This document shows, one piece after another, positions 1-5,772 of a DNA stretch of 9,414 nt. The DNA comes from Alkanophaga liquidiphilum (GTDB lineage Archaea; Halobacteriota; Syntropharchaeia; Alkanophagales; B39-G2), in the NCBI GenBank assembly GCA_029259535.1, contig JAPHEF010000057.1:1-9414 (forward strand), in the 5' to 3' direction. The notes under the pieces were generated by a model that was not told the origin of the DNA, searched no databases, and saw only the letters and a program-made list of their open reading frames with translations. Position numbers and translations under genes: made by a program. How positions within the stretch are numbered: position 1 is the stretch's first letter; each line of letters opens with the position of its first letter.

Positions 1-659
1 CGACGACGCCATGCTTGTGCCTTTGAAACTCGCCGAAATATTGGCGAGGTCAACAAATACAGCTGTTTCAGAACCGTATCGCCTCTCAATGTTATGGCAA
101 AGCTACCGCTGTTACGTCAACTCCTATGACAGCTTGATAATTCTGTTTAACCTTAAACTTCTTTCTGAGGTTAGCGATGACGATATAATATCCATTCTCC
201 TTATGCGATCTGAACTGTGTGCAAGTCCCACCATCTTCAAGATGCTCGACAAATCCCTTATAAGCTCCATCCTGCTTGATTGGCAAGGCAATTCTACCGT
301 TTCCATTAAACGATGCAATAACAACGACAGGATTTCCACGCTTTGTTTCGCAAACTTTCCAGAACGGGGATGTTAAATCTGATAGGAACTCGCTTAAACT
401 CTTTGCAGTTCAAGTTCCCCCAGACTTGATGGATGCAATCAACGAGGATTTGGGAGTGCAATCTGTATTTTTGTCAGATAATTGGGTAGGAGGTGGTATG
501 TGGGATGGCGAAGTTTTTTGGATTTGCGGATTTAGCGATGGAAAGAACATCATTGCAACAGCTAATAACAGACCTGAATAGCTCAGATAGCAAGCGCTCT
601 TTCTTCCGCGATACGGGAAGCAAGTTGAGCTTCAGTGCCTTAACAACTACCCTTTCCAC
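1..659 (-). pseudogene. tnpB: Decayed TnpB-type (IS200/IS605 OrfB) transposon nuclease, N-terminal part
   Basis: TnpB proteins are RNA-guided RuvC-like nucleases carried by IS200/IS605-type elements. Reading the minus strand from a GTG at 659 gives a typical N-terminus (VVVKALKLNLLPVSRKKE), then, after a TGA at 476-474, QKYRLHSQ and RVPIRFNIP. The frame then shifts near 358-372 to give ETKRGNPVVVIASFNG, ALPIKQDGAYKGFVEHLEDG and YQAVIGVDV, where the Asp matches the first RuvC catalytic position. A second shift near 111 restores NSGSFAITLRGDTVLKQLY, and a third near 54-57 leads on to DLANIS. The gene runs off the left edge. One stop plus three frameshifts means no full product can be made. A TATA-like TTTATAT (691-682) sits just ahead of the GTG. 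Family assignment is from remembered motif order, not a search; decay is seen directly. Confidence 0.8.
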
Positions 660-681
660 TCTCAGCACCCATATTAAGTTG

Positions 682-691
682 AAGATATAAA
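682..691 (-). promoter_or_regulatory. TATA-like box of the tnpB remnant
   Basis: On the minus strand TTTATATCTT lies about 25 bases upstream of the GTG at 659, the usual spacing for an archaeal leaderless transcript. A 7-base inverted repeat (696-702 with 720-726) lies just upstream of it. Confidence 0.4.
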
Positions 692-695
692 TATT

Positions 696-726
696 CCGCC
701 AATTCCTCCCAAGGCTTCTTTGGCGG
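696..726. repeat. Inverted repeat upstream of the tnpB remnant
   Basis: CCGCCAA at 696-702 pairs perfectly with TTGGCGG at 720-726 around a 17-base loop. It lies in the 133-base gap between the decayed tnpB and the regulator gene. Elements of the IS200/IS605 group carry subterminal hairpins, so this may mark the old left end; it could equally be an operator or chance. A weaker 6-base repeat follows (734-739 with 759-764). Confidence 0.4.
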
Positions 727-792
727 TGGGAGTGTGAGCTGCGGTGTTGATGTGACAGGCTCACTGTGGATAATCACGGTCGCTTAGTCCAG

Positions 793-1077
793 TTATATCT
801 CCAGCATTCTCTGCCCCATCCCTGTTGGCTTCCACCTATACGGGCGTTTCCCCTTCCTTTTCACGATCCTCTCACGCTCAAGTAGTCGCAAATGATGAAT
901 GGACGAGGAGTAACTTATTTTAGAGGCTTCTGCTATCTCTTTAGCAGTCATCTCATCCTTCAGAGCGTTGAGGATTTTCGTCCTTGCGGAAAGGCCGCTT
1001 TTCACATTTCTCACGAGCCGGAGGTATGCGTTCGGATGATATGCTGTCCTCCTCATCTTCCATCGTTCCGCACGCAT
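793..1077 (-). CDS. ArsR-like winged helix-turn-helix transcriptional regulator
   Basis: This 94-residue basic protein is a likely DNA-binding repressor or activator. Residues about 30-78 read as a winged helix: a first helix (ARTKILNALKD), a second helix (TAKEIAEASKI), a recognition helix (SSSIHHLRLLERERI) and a basic wing (VKRKGKRPYRWKPT). No paired cysteines or histidine cluster suggesting a metal sensor is visible, so the signal is unknown. The ATG at 1077 is preferred over the in-frame ATG at 1056 because a TATA-like CATTTATCTT sits at 1116-1107, giving a leaderless transcript. It faces the U32 gene across 70 bases, so it probably controls that gene and itself; this is inference from layout. 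The fold call is fairly safe, the exact family (ArsR or another archaeal wHTH) less so. Confidence 0.82.
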   Translation of the reverse strand: MRAERWKMRRTAYHPNAYLRLVRNVKSGLSARTKILNALKDEMTAKEIAEASKISYSSSIHHLRLLERERIVKRKGKRPYRWKPTGMGQRMLEI

Positions 1078-1147
1078 ATAATTTGTGGTTGTCGTCGTTG
1101 TGCGCTAAGATAAATGTATTTAATTGGAGCGCCAAAAGAGTAGGAAC
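1078..1147. promoter_or_regulatory. Shared divergent promoter region of the regulator and U32 genes
   Basis: Seventy bases separate the two start codons. On the minus strand CATTTATCTT (1116-1107) is a TATA-like box for the regulator. On the plus strand GTATTTAATT (1115-1124) is one for the U32 gene, about 24-33 bases before its ATG at 1148. The two boxes nearly coincide, so factors binding for one gene would be expected to interfere with the other. Confidence 0.55.
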
Positions 1148-2200
1148 ATGAAGCTAAGCGTGGCGTCCTCAGGGCACGCAGAGGCGCTCAAAGCAATACT
1201 AAAAAGTACGCGAGGTGCGGTGCGAGAGGTGTTCATTTCCAGCTCCTCAGAATTCATAGGTTCAATACGTTCGATTCTCGGAACGGATGCAAATTACATC
1301 GAGGAGCTTGCCGTCCAAGTTGAATTTGCGCACAAGCACGGGATTAGCGTGAACGTGGTCGCGAACACGACGTGCCTCGGTGGCTACCACCTGACAAGGG
1401 AAGGGCAGAATGCGGTGAAGTGGTACTTAAAGAAGCTTGAGGAAGTGGGAGTGGACTCAGTCACTGTGACCGACCCTTTCTTCCTTGAAATAGTAGTTGA
1501 GAACTACGACATGGAGGTTGCAGTTTCGTGTCTTGCACACGTGGATTCTGTGGAGCGTGCTTTGTTCTTCGAGGAGCTTGGGGCGAAATATATCACGCTC
1601 GACACGAACATCAACAGGGACTTTGAGACTTTGGAAAAGATAAGGGAGGCAACGAGCTGCGAGTTAAAGCTGATAGTGAACGAGAGTTGTATCTGGAAGT
1701 GTCCATTTCGCTACCAGCACGCAAACCTCACGTCGCATTTTTACGGCGTCGATCGAAAAGTCGGAATGCTCAGCGACTACTACCACGACAGGTGCGCAAC
1801 GATGCGAGTGCGAAATCCAACGCTCATTACGAAGTCGCCTTGGATTCGCCCCGAAGACCTCAAGGAATACGAGGGAATCGGCATTCACTTTTTCAAAATT
1901 GCGGGGAGGACCCAACCTGTGAATTGGATTGTGAGGGCATTGCGGGCTTACGAGGAGCGAAGCTTCGACGGCAACCTCCTCGAGCTCCTCGACGTTACCA
2001 GAGAGCTGCGAGACCTGTTTTATGTGCCGAACAAGGAATTAGAGGGCGCCATCGAGAAGTGGAAGCATTGCAGCCGCAACTGTAGAGAGTGCAGCTTCTG
2101 CAAGGAGCTCACAATGCAGGTTTTTCGTGTCTGGGCGCATAAGGGGACGGAGAAGGAGCGGCTGCTGCCGCTTTCCGAATTCAGAAATTTGAGAGAATGA
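1148..2200 (+). CDS. U32 family protein (peptidase U32 / UbiU-UbiV / TrhP type), probable iron-sulfur protein
   Basis: This is a 350-residue protein of the U32 family. Studied members (UbiU, UbiV, RlhA, TrhP) act in O2-independent hydroxylation of ubiquinone or RNA, and UbiU and UbiV bind a [4Fe-4S] cluster; a peptidase role is poorly supported for many members. Visible here are alternating strand/helix segments typical of the TIM-like barrel, the early motif NTTCLGGYHL (Cys76), the central NESCIWKCPFRYQH (Cys181, Cys185) and YYHDRC (Cys216), which look like the four cluster ligands, and FKIAGR near 249-254. A further C-x3-C-x2-C-x2-C (Cys308, 312, 315, 318) near the C-terminus could hold a second cluster. 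ATG 1148 is chosen over an in-frame TTG at 1124 because the TATA-like box overlaps that TTG. It overlaps the next gene by ATGA and faces a regulator gene. The substrate cannot be told from the sequence; an anaerobic hydroxylation or RNA-modification role is inference. Confidence 0.85.
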   Translation: MKLSVASSGHAEALKAILKSTRGAVREVFISSSSEFIGSIRSILGTDANYIEELAVQVEFAHKHGISVNVVANTTCLGGYHLTREGQNAVKWYLKKLEEVGVDSVTVTDPFFLEIVVENYDMEVAVSCLAHVDSVERALFFEELGAKYITLDTNINRDFETLEKIREATSCELKLIVNESCIWKCPFRYQHANLTSHFYGVDRKVGMLSDYYHDRCATMRVRNPTLITKSPWIRPEDLKEYEGIGIHFFKIAGRTQPVNWIVRALRAYEERSFDGNLLELLDVTRELRDLFYVPNKELEGAIEKWKHCSRNCRECSFCKELTMQVFRVWAHKGTEKERLLPLSEFRNLRE

Positions 2201-2793
2201 GGGGAAAGGAAGACGTTGTTGTTAATGGCGTCAGGTGCACGCTTGTAAAGAGGGGGAAAACTTGCGTGGTGCTATGCCCGCCGCATCCGCTGTTTGGCGG
2301 CTGTCGTCACGACGTCCGGCTCGTGCGCATCGCAGAGTGTCTTGCGGACGCCGACATTTCCTCGCTACGCCTCGACTACTCGAAATACAGCGGCGGTGCC
2401 TCCGAGGTCGAAGACGTGCTCTCGGTGCTTTCCTTTGCGGTCTGCGAGTTTAAGGCGGTGGGCGTGCTCGGCTATTCTTTCGGTGCGGTCGTTTCGTCGA
2501 ATGCAGTGGCACGAGCGCTTGAAAACGGGCTGGACGTGAAAGCGTTTGCGGCGCTGTCCATCCTTCGCCGCGTCAACGGGCTGGAGGCGACGCTCAGCTT
2601 CCGGCTACCGAAGCTTTTCATCTACGGGCGGTTCGATTTCGTGGCGCCACTTTCGGAGTTCGAGCAGCTCTTCGAGGCTGCGAGCGAGCCTAAGGAGAGA
2701 CTCGTACTCGATACTGACCACTTCTACGGTGGCGTTATTAACGACGCTGCTGAGCAGGTCTGCGAATTTTTTAGCCGTTATTTGAGGAAATAG
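2197..2793 (+). CDS. Alpha/beta hydrolase (COG2945-like small serine hydrolase)
   Basis: This 198-residue cytoplasmic protein has the alpha/beta hydrolase fold. Visible are the oxyanion-side motif PPHPLFGG (28-35), the nucleophile elbow GYSFGA with Ser94, an acid at Asp147 in YGRFDFVAP, and the catalytic His175 in DTDHFY. The HPLFGG motif and the short length match the COG2945-like group related to dienelactone hydrolases and KANL3/TEX30. No signal peptide or membrane segment is seen. The ATG overlaps the stop of the U32 gene as ATGA, so the two are very probably co-transcribed and translationally coupled. The GC-rich coding style matches the U32 gene. The substrate is unknown; an ester or thioester linked to the U32 product's pathway is a guess from context. 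Confidence 0.85.
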   Translation: MRGKEDVVVNGVRCTLVKRGKTCVVLCPPHPLFGGCRHDVRLVRIAECLADADISSLRLDYSKYSGGASEVEDVLSVLSFAVCEFKAVGVLGYSFGAVVSSNAVARALENGLDVKAFAALSILRRVNGLEATLSFRLPKLFIYGRFDFVAPLSEFEQLFEAASEPKERLVLDTDHFYGGVINDAAEQVCEFFSRYLRK

Positions 2794-2800
2794 AGGAATT

Positions 2801-2820
2801 GAATTTGTTTTACAAAATTG
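2801..2820. terminator. Possible transcription end after the U32-hydrolase operon
   Basis: Eight bases after the hydrolase stop the sequence becomes AT-rich, with an imperfect inverted repeat (AATTTGT facing ACAAAATT) and a short T-run at 2807-2811. This is compatible with an archaeal T-rich terminator, but the signal is weak. Confidence 0.25.
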
Positions 2821-3029
2821 TGCCGGCAATAATGATGTTTAAGCGACTTTCAATTCGATGAAACGTGTGCGCGCTTGGGTCTTAGCGGGCGTTTCTATCG
2901 GATATTCGAGGCTTGCCAGGTTTTCTGTTTTCTCCTTTATACCGCTCCCGCCAACTGCTCTTCGAGCTGCTCTTCACCAGCACTCTCTCCTATGGGATGT
3001 CATACAAATTCGTCCCTATTTCGTCTCTA
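2821..3029. other. Gene-free stretch between the hydrolase operon and the remnant
   Basis: No credible gene is seen here on either strand. The plus-strand frames have no ribosome-binding site or protein-like composition. In the minus-strand frame of the neighbouring remnant, a few open codons follow its TAA (HPIGESAGEEQLEEQLAGAV), which could be the eroded tail of the same gene. Confidence 0.3.
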
Positions 3030-3467
3030 TTAGCCTCTTATCAAGCTGATGCTGCGTTTGACGTTGCTGAGGTTGGTATTTATTGCCGTGCTCTTACCGT
3101 TGATAGGAACCTTGTAACCGGCACGCCTGCGTCCCACAAACTGCTTTGCAAGCACGCTTTTCCCGCTGTCTGGGATACCTGTGAGGTTAATAACCGCAAG
3201 ATACGAGATGCCACCGAGCGGCTTCTTCACATAACGCTCGCTCCCTTTTCTACCATATAAAACATTTCGTCAAGCTTTGTGCCTCGTGGCGACACCGAAA
3301 ATCTTGGTTGCCTGCCTTACGCCCGCGGTTCGTAAATATTTGACTACAATACCCCTTGAGGTCTTGTGCTCAAGCAGCTTGCTCTGCAATGCAGATACCT
3401 CCTCAAAGCTCTCTATTCACTATCTGGCTCCTTTAAGACTTAGATTCCAAAGCTCCTTTTTCTCCAT
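3030..3467 (-). pseudogene. Broken reading frame with HTH-like and P-loop-like parts, probable gene remnant
   Basis: One minus-strand frame stays nearly open through the 700-base gap between two plus-strand genes. It starts at an ATG (3467), has TAG-TGA at 3422-3417 and one TGA at 3272-3270, and ends with TAA at 3030. After the first stops, a GGAGGT (3402-3397) stands seven bases before a TTG (3389). From there 39 codons read QSKLLEHKTSRGIVVKYLRTAG in part, then VRQATKIFGV, resembling the helix-turn-helix of transposases or recombinases. After the TGA, 79 more codons include LTGIPDSGKSVLAK, which fits Walker A (GxxxxGKS), and a basic stretch ending KRSISLIRG. I do not recognise a family. A decayed mobile-element gene is the most likely reading; a chance open frame is possible. 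Confidence 0.4.
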
Positions 3468-3473
3468 TATATG
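3464..3473 (+). promoter_or_regulatory. TATA-like box of the cyclophilin-like gene
   Basis: CATTATATGC is centred about 27 bases before the ATG at 3496, which implies a start of transcription at or very near the start codon. It supports the short form of the protein. Confidence 0.45.
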
Positions 3474-3495
3474 CTCGCTTGGTGTATTTACTTTT

Positions 3496-3855
3496 ATGAA
3501 GCGTCGTGTTGAGCTGGAAGTTGAGAGTAAGGGCAAGGCGCTCATCGAGCTGGACGATAGGAATCCGAGGATTGCTGAGAGAATCTACCAAAGCCTGCCG
3601 ATTGATGGTGAAGCGAGGATGTGGCAGGAAGAGGTGTATTTCGAAGTGCCGCTGCGGCTCGGCGATGAGAATCCCTCGCCGAATGCCGAAAGGGGCGACG
3701 TTTCGTATTGGGAGCCCGGGCCCGCCATTTGCATATTCTTCGGCGGGTCTCAGCCGTATTCTCCCGTGAACCACATAGGAAAAGTGATAGAGGGTTTAGA
3801 GCTTTTCAGGGGCGTGAAAGAGGGCGAGAAAGTAGTATTGAAGAGGACGGATTAG
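3496..3855 (+). CDS. Cyclophilin-like fold protein (TM1367 / Cyclophil_like family)
   Basis: This 119-residue protein resembles the small cyclophilin-like family typified by Thermotoga TM1367, common in archaea and with no proven prolyl isomerase role. Supporting features are an N-terminal strand (VELEVESKGKALIELDD), a helix and loop (NPRIAERIYQSLPIDGEARMWQEEVYFEVP), then the glycine/proline-rich core VSYWEPGPAICIFFGG (69-84), which is the most characteristic block, and the ending VIEGLELFRGVKEGEKVVLKR. The reading frame is open further upstream to 3277, but that extension is not protein-like. The ATG at 3496 is supported by a TATA-like CATTATATGC at 3464-3473, about 26 bases upstream, giving a leaderless transcript. 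It converges on the next gene with 5 bases between stops. Function is unknown; peptide or small-ligand binding is inference. Confidence 0.8.
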   Translation: MKRRVELEVESKGKALIELDDRNPRIAERIYQSLPIDGEARMWQEEVYFEVPLRLGDENPSPNAERGDVSYWEPGPAICIFFGGSQPYSPVNHIGKVIEGLELFRGVKEGEKVVLKRTD

Positions 3856-3860
3856 CGCTG

Positions 3861-4214
3861 TTACAGGAACTTGATACTCAGACTTAAGCCTAATTTGCTC
3901 CTCGGTATTTCATTGGCTGCGAACACGCTTTCGACATCGAGCGCCGGGTGCGCCGCGTCTATCAGCATCACAAGCCCTCCTAGCGTCTGCTCATAAACTT
4001 CGGGACTCCAATCACCGAAGCAGCTGAATTCCAGGTATATACCAAACTCCGTGCTTGAAAACCTTATCGTTCCTGCATTCACAAAATGAACGCCTTCACA
4101 CCTCGTAGAAATCTCCTCACAATACTTCCTTATTTCTGAGATCTTCAGAGGTGCATCTATAGCCTTGGGCTTATGAACCGCCTTTGCTATAATCCTATCC
4201 GGAAATTCCTGCAT
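3861..4214 (-). CDS. Hypothetical protein, 117 residues
   Basis: I do not recognise this protein. It looks like a real soluble alpha/beta protein: an N-terminal strand and helix (DRIIAKAVHKPKAI, then KISEIRKYCEEISTRCEG), two strands (GVHFVNAGTIRFSS and FGIYLEFSCFGDWSP), a helix (EVYEQTLGGLVMLIDAA) and a C-terminal strand (GLSLSIKF). There is no signal peptide, membrane segment or metal-binding cluster. The start is taken as ATG 4214, with a weak TATA-like ATAAGATTA about 25-32 bases upstream; a GTG directly before it (4217) is also possible. It converges on the cyclophilin-like gene, leaving 5 bases between stops, and its promoter side faces the small gene at 4327. No function can be assigned. 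Confidence 0.65.
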   Translation of the reverse strand: MQEFPDRIIAKAVHKPKAIDAPLKISEIRKYCEEISTRCEGVHFVNAGTIRFSSTEFGIYLEFSCFGDWSPEVYEQTLGGLVMLIDAAHPALDVESVFAANEIPRSKLGLSLSIKFL

Positions 4215-4267
4215 CACCCTTTTAGTTAGTTCATCTTAATCTTATCAGAAGTGTTGGCGATTACGTC

Positions 4268-4282
4268 GCCGCCGCTGGCGGC
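4268..4282. repeat. Perfect GC hairpin between two divergent genes
   Basis: GCCGCC (4268-4273) and GGCGGC (4277-4282) form a perfect 6-base stem with a 3-base loop in a 112-base intergenic region. It ends about ten bases before the TATA-like box of the gene at 4327, so it is in a position to act as an operator. ACGT also flanks it on both sides (4263-4266 and 4287-4290). Confidence 0.4.
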
Positions 4283-4291
4283 TTGCACGTG

Positions 4292-4300
4292 AGTTTATTT
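4292..4300 (+). promoter_or_regulatory. TATA-like box of the small gene at 4327
   Basis: AGTTTATTT lies 27-35 bases before the ATG at 4327, normal spacing for an archaeal promoter with a very short leader. Confidence 0.4.
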
Positions 4301-4326
4301 GCGGAGGTTTTGAGCTTGGGAGAGCA

Positions 4327-4551
4327 ATGTCGCATGTAGCTCAGGTGGCGGTGGTAGCAGCGTTGTCAAGCCTCAAGGAGGTCGCAAGGATGTACAACCT
4401 GTCAGAAAGGTTCATCGTTCAGGCATTTCTGCGTAGGATCAACGACCCGGACTTGGTGCAGAAATATCCTGATGCGACAGAGCGGGCAAGACACGTCGTC
4501 AGGTCGATCATCAGGAACATCGAGCTGATCGTCCACAGCCGTTTTAATTAG
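4327..4551 (+). CDS. Small helical hypothetical protein, 74 residues
   Basis: I do not recognise a family. The protein is predicted by eye to be all helical. SSLKEVARMYNLSERFIVQAFLRR (about 14-37) has the spacing of a helix-turn-helix, with LKEVARMYN as first helix and SERFIVQAFLRR as recognition helix, and the C-terminal half (ATERARHVVRSIIRNIELIV) is a long basic amphipathic helix. It may be a DNA-binding or toxin/antitoxin-like protein, but no partner gene is adjacent. A TATA-like box (4292-4300) and a weak GGGAG (4318-4322) support ATG 4327. The stop TAG is at 4549-4551. It converges on the radical SAM gene. Confidence 0.55.
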   Translation: MSHVAQVAVVAALSSLKEVARMYNLSERFIVQAFLRRINDPDLVQKYPDATERARHVVRSIIRNIELIVHSRFN

Positions 4552-4572
4552 GTCTTCTCACACAAAACGTAC

Positions 4573-4589
4573 GGCTGCCCGCAGCAGCC
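4573..4589. terminator. Hairpin between convergent genes, possible terminator
   Basis: GGCTGC (4573-4578) and GCAGCC (4584-4589) form a 6-base stem with a 5-base loop in the 55-base gap between two converging genes. On the minus strand it is followed by TTTT, which would suit ending transcription from the radical SAM gene. Archaea do not depend on hairpins, so this is tentative. Confidence 0.3.
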
Positions 4590-4606
4590 CGCCTCATACG
4601 CGGCAG

Positions 4607-5679
4607 CTACGCCCCGAGCTGCGTCCGGTTCAGAACCACGGCTGAGCCTTCGAGTCTCATCAGCGGGGTGACCAGAGAAAGTGCTTTTTCGTCTTTGAGA
4701 ACGCCGAGCATGACCTTTTCGTGATGCCTTAACGCCTTTCTCACCAGTCCAGGGAGCCCGTTTAACCTCTCCCCGAAAAGATACTGGCGGAAAACTTCCC
4801 CGACCTTCTCCAACTCAACCCTCTTAACCCTCACAAGTTCCTTGTAAAGTTCCCTGAGCATCGGTCTCAGCTCAGCATCCAGGAGATGCAAGCCGCAGCA
4901 GTTTGTGGTTTCGAGGTTGAGAAGTCCTTCCTTACAGAGTCCGAACCCTAACTTGTACTTGCCGCAAGCTTTCCTTAGCTCTTTAAGGATGTCGGGCGCT
5001 TCAGCTTTAACGAGGCGTCCTTCCAGTGGGTATTCCGACCAGCGTTGCCAGAACTTTTCGTAGAGCGCAAGCTCGCCAGCTTCGATCCTTAGTAACTCCG
5101 TTATTATTTGCTCAATTCCGGAGCTTTTGCCCCTCTCGACGAACTCTTCTGTCGATGAGAACGAATATTTTGGTATTAAGGGCTGTATTCTCAGGACTTT
5201 CGGCGCTTCCAAGGAGCTCAACGCCTCTAACCTCTTTTCAGGAAGGGGCGCTAGCGGCTCGAGGTCATTGTAGCGTAATGAACTGATAGATACCTGAACT
5301 ACAATAAGCCCATCCCTTGCCATAGAGTCCATCAGCCCTTTCCAAAGCTCCTTTGCGATCCTGTCGGACTTCGTGTATAGAATTATGGGGACGTCGTGCT
5401 CCCTTGCAATATTTAGGAGCTTAAAAGTTAGTTTGTAGCGTTCCTCGTCGTTTTGGAGCGGATCTGAGAGGGTTGCGAGCCGCATGGGTATTCTCAGGTC
5501 GAGCCTCTTAGCAAGCTTTAAAAAAGTTTTTAAAATGTCGAAATTTGGGGCGCCTCCTTTGCGATCCAACGGGCGTAGCAATATTTGCAGGAGTAAGAGC
5601 AGATGGAGTAGGGCTCCAGCCTGAAAATGGAATAGCAAAGCGTGCCTATGACCCTGCTGGGGTTGATCACAAATTCCAT
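4607..5679 (-). pseudogene. Radical SAM protein of the spore photoproduct lyase (SPL) family, frameshifted near its N-terminus
   Basis: SPL-family proteins (COG1533) are radical SAM enzymes; the bacterial type member repairs the thymine dimer 'spore photoproduct', while archaeal members are uncharacterised. From ATG 5679 the minus strand reads MEFVINPSRVIGTLCYSIFR, then EPYSICSYSCKYCYARW, whose Cys27-x3-Cys31-x2-Cys34 is the radical SAM cluster site, and stops after QISTF. The rest of the barrel continues in the -1 frame from about 5550: KTFLKLAKRLDLRIPMRLATLSDPLQ, VPIILYTKS, LIVVQVSISS and VLRIQPLIPKYS, with a C-terminal FGLCKEGLLNLETTNCCGLHLL. A lost base in the GGGG run (5547-5550) would explain the shift. 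The long open frame beginning at 5638 has an N-terminus that is only the shadow of the Cys region. Either a recent pseudogene or a sequence error; the family is clear. Confidence 0.82.
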
Positions 5680-5730
5680 TATTTTCACATTAGGCTAAGT
5701 TGCTGAATAGTAAACTGACGCTGGATGCTG

Positions 5731-5739
5731 GTATAATGG
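5731..5739 (+). promoter_or_regulatory. TATA-like box of the second hydrolase gene
   Basis: GTATAATGG lies about 38 bases before the ATG at 5773. Transcription would start near 5760, leaving a leader of about a dozen bases that contains the GGTGA ribosome-binding site. Confidence 0.4.
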
Positions 5740-5762
5740 CGTGATCGTACTTGATTGTCCAA

Positions 5763-5767
5763 GGTGA
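5763..5767 (+). promoter_or_regulatory. Ribosome-binding site fixing the start of the second hydrolase
   Basis: GGTGA, complementary to the UCACC of an archaeal 16S 3' end, stands five bases before ATG 5773. It is the clearest such site in the window and fixes the start of this gene. Confidence 0.6.
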
Positions 5768-5772
5768 CGTAG

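Noticed and set aside
1124..1147. Earlier TTG start for the U32 gene
   Set aside because: It overlaps the TATA-like box and adds eight residues not typical of the family start; ATG 1148 begins MKLSVASSGH, a normal first strand.
3133..3177. GxxxxGKS taken as a working P-loop ATPase
   Set aside because: The total frame is too short, there is no Walker B or other ATPase motif, and a stop codon lies upstream; it is kept only as part of a remnant.
2858..3260. Plus-strand open frames in the gap after the hydrolase operon
   Set aside because: They have no ribosome-binding site or recognisable motifs, and the opposite strand gives the more protein-like reading.
3277..3495. 73-residue N-terminal extension of the cyclophilin-like protein
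   Set aside because: The extension is rich in Ser, Leu and Cys without family features, and a TATA-like box sits within it 26 bases before ATG 3496.
5560..5638. Start of the radical SAM protein at 5638 with a leucine-rich N-terminus that looks like a membrane segment
   Set aside because: The same bases in another frame encode the CSYSCKYC motif and its family-typical flanks, so the leucine-rich stretch is an out-of-frame shadow.
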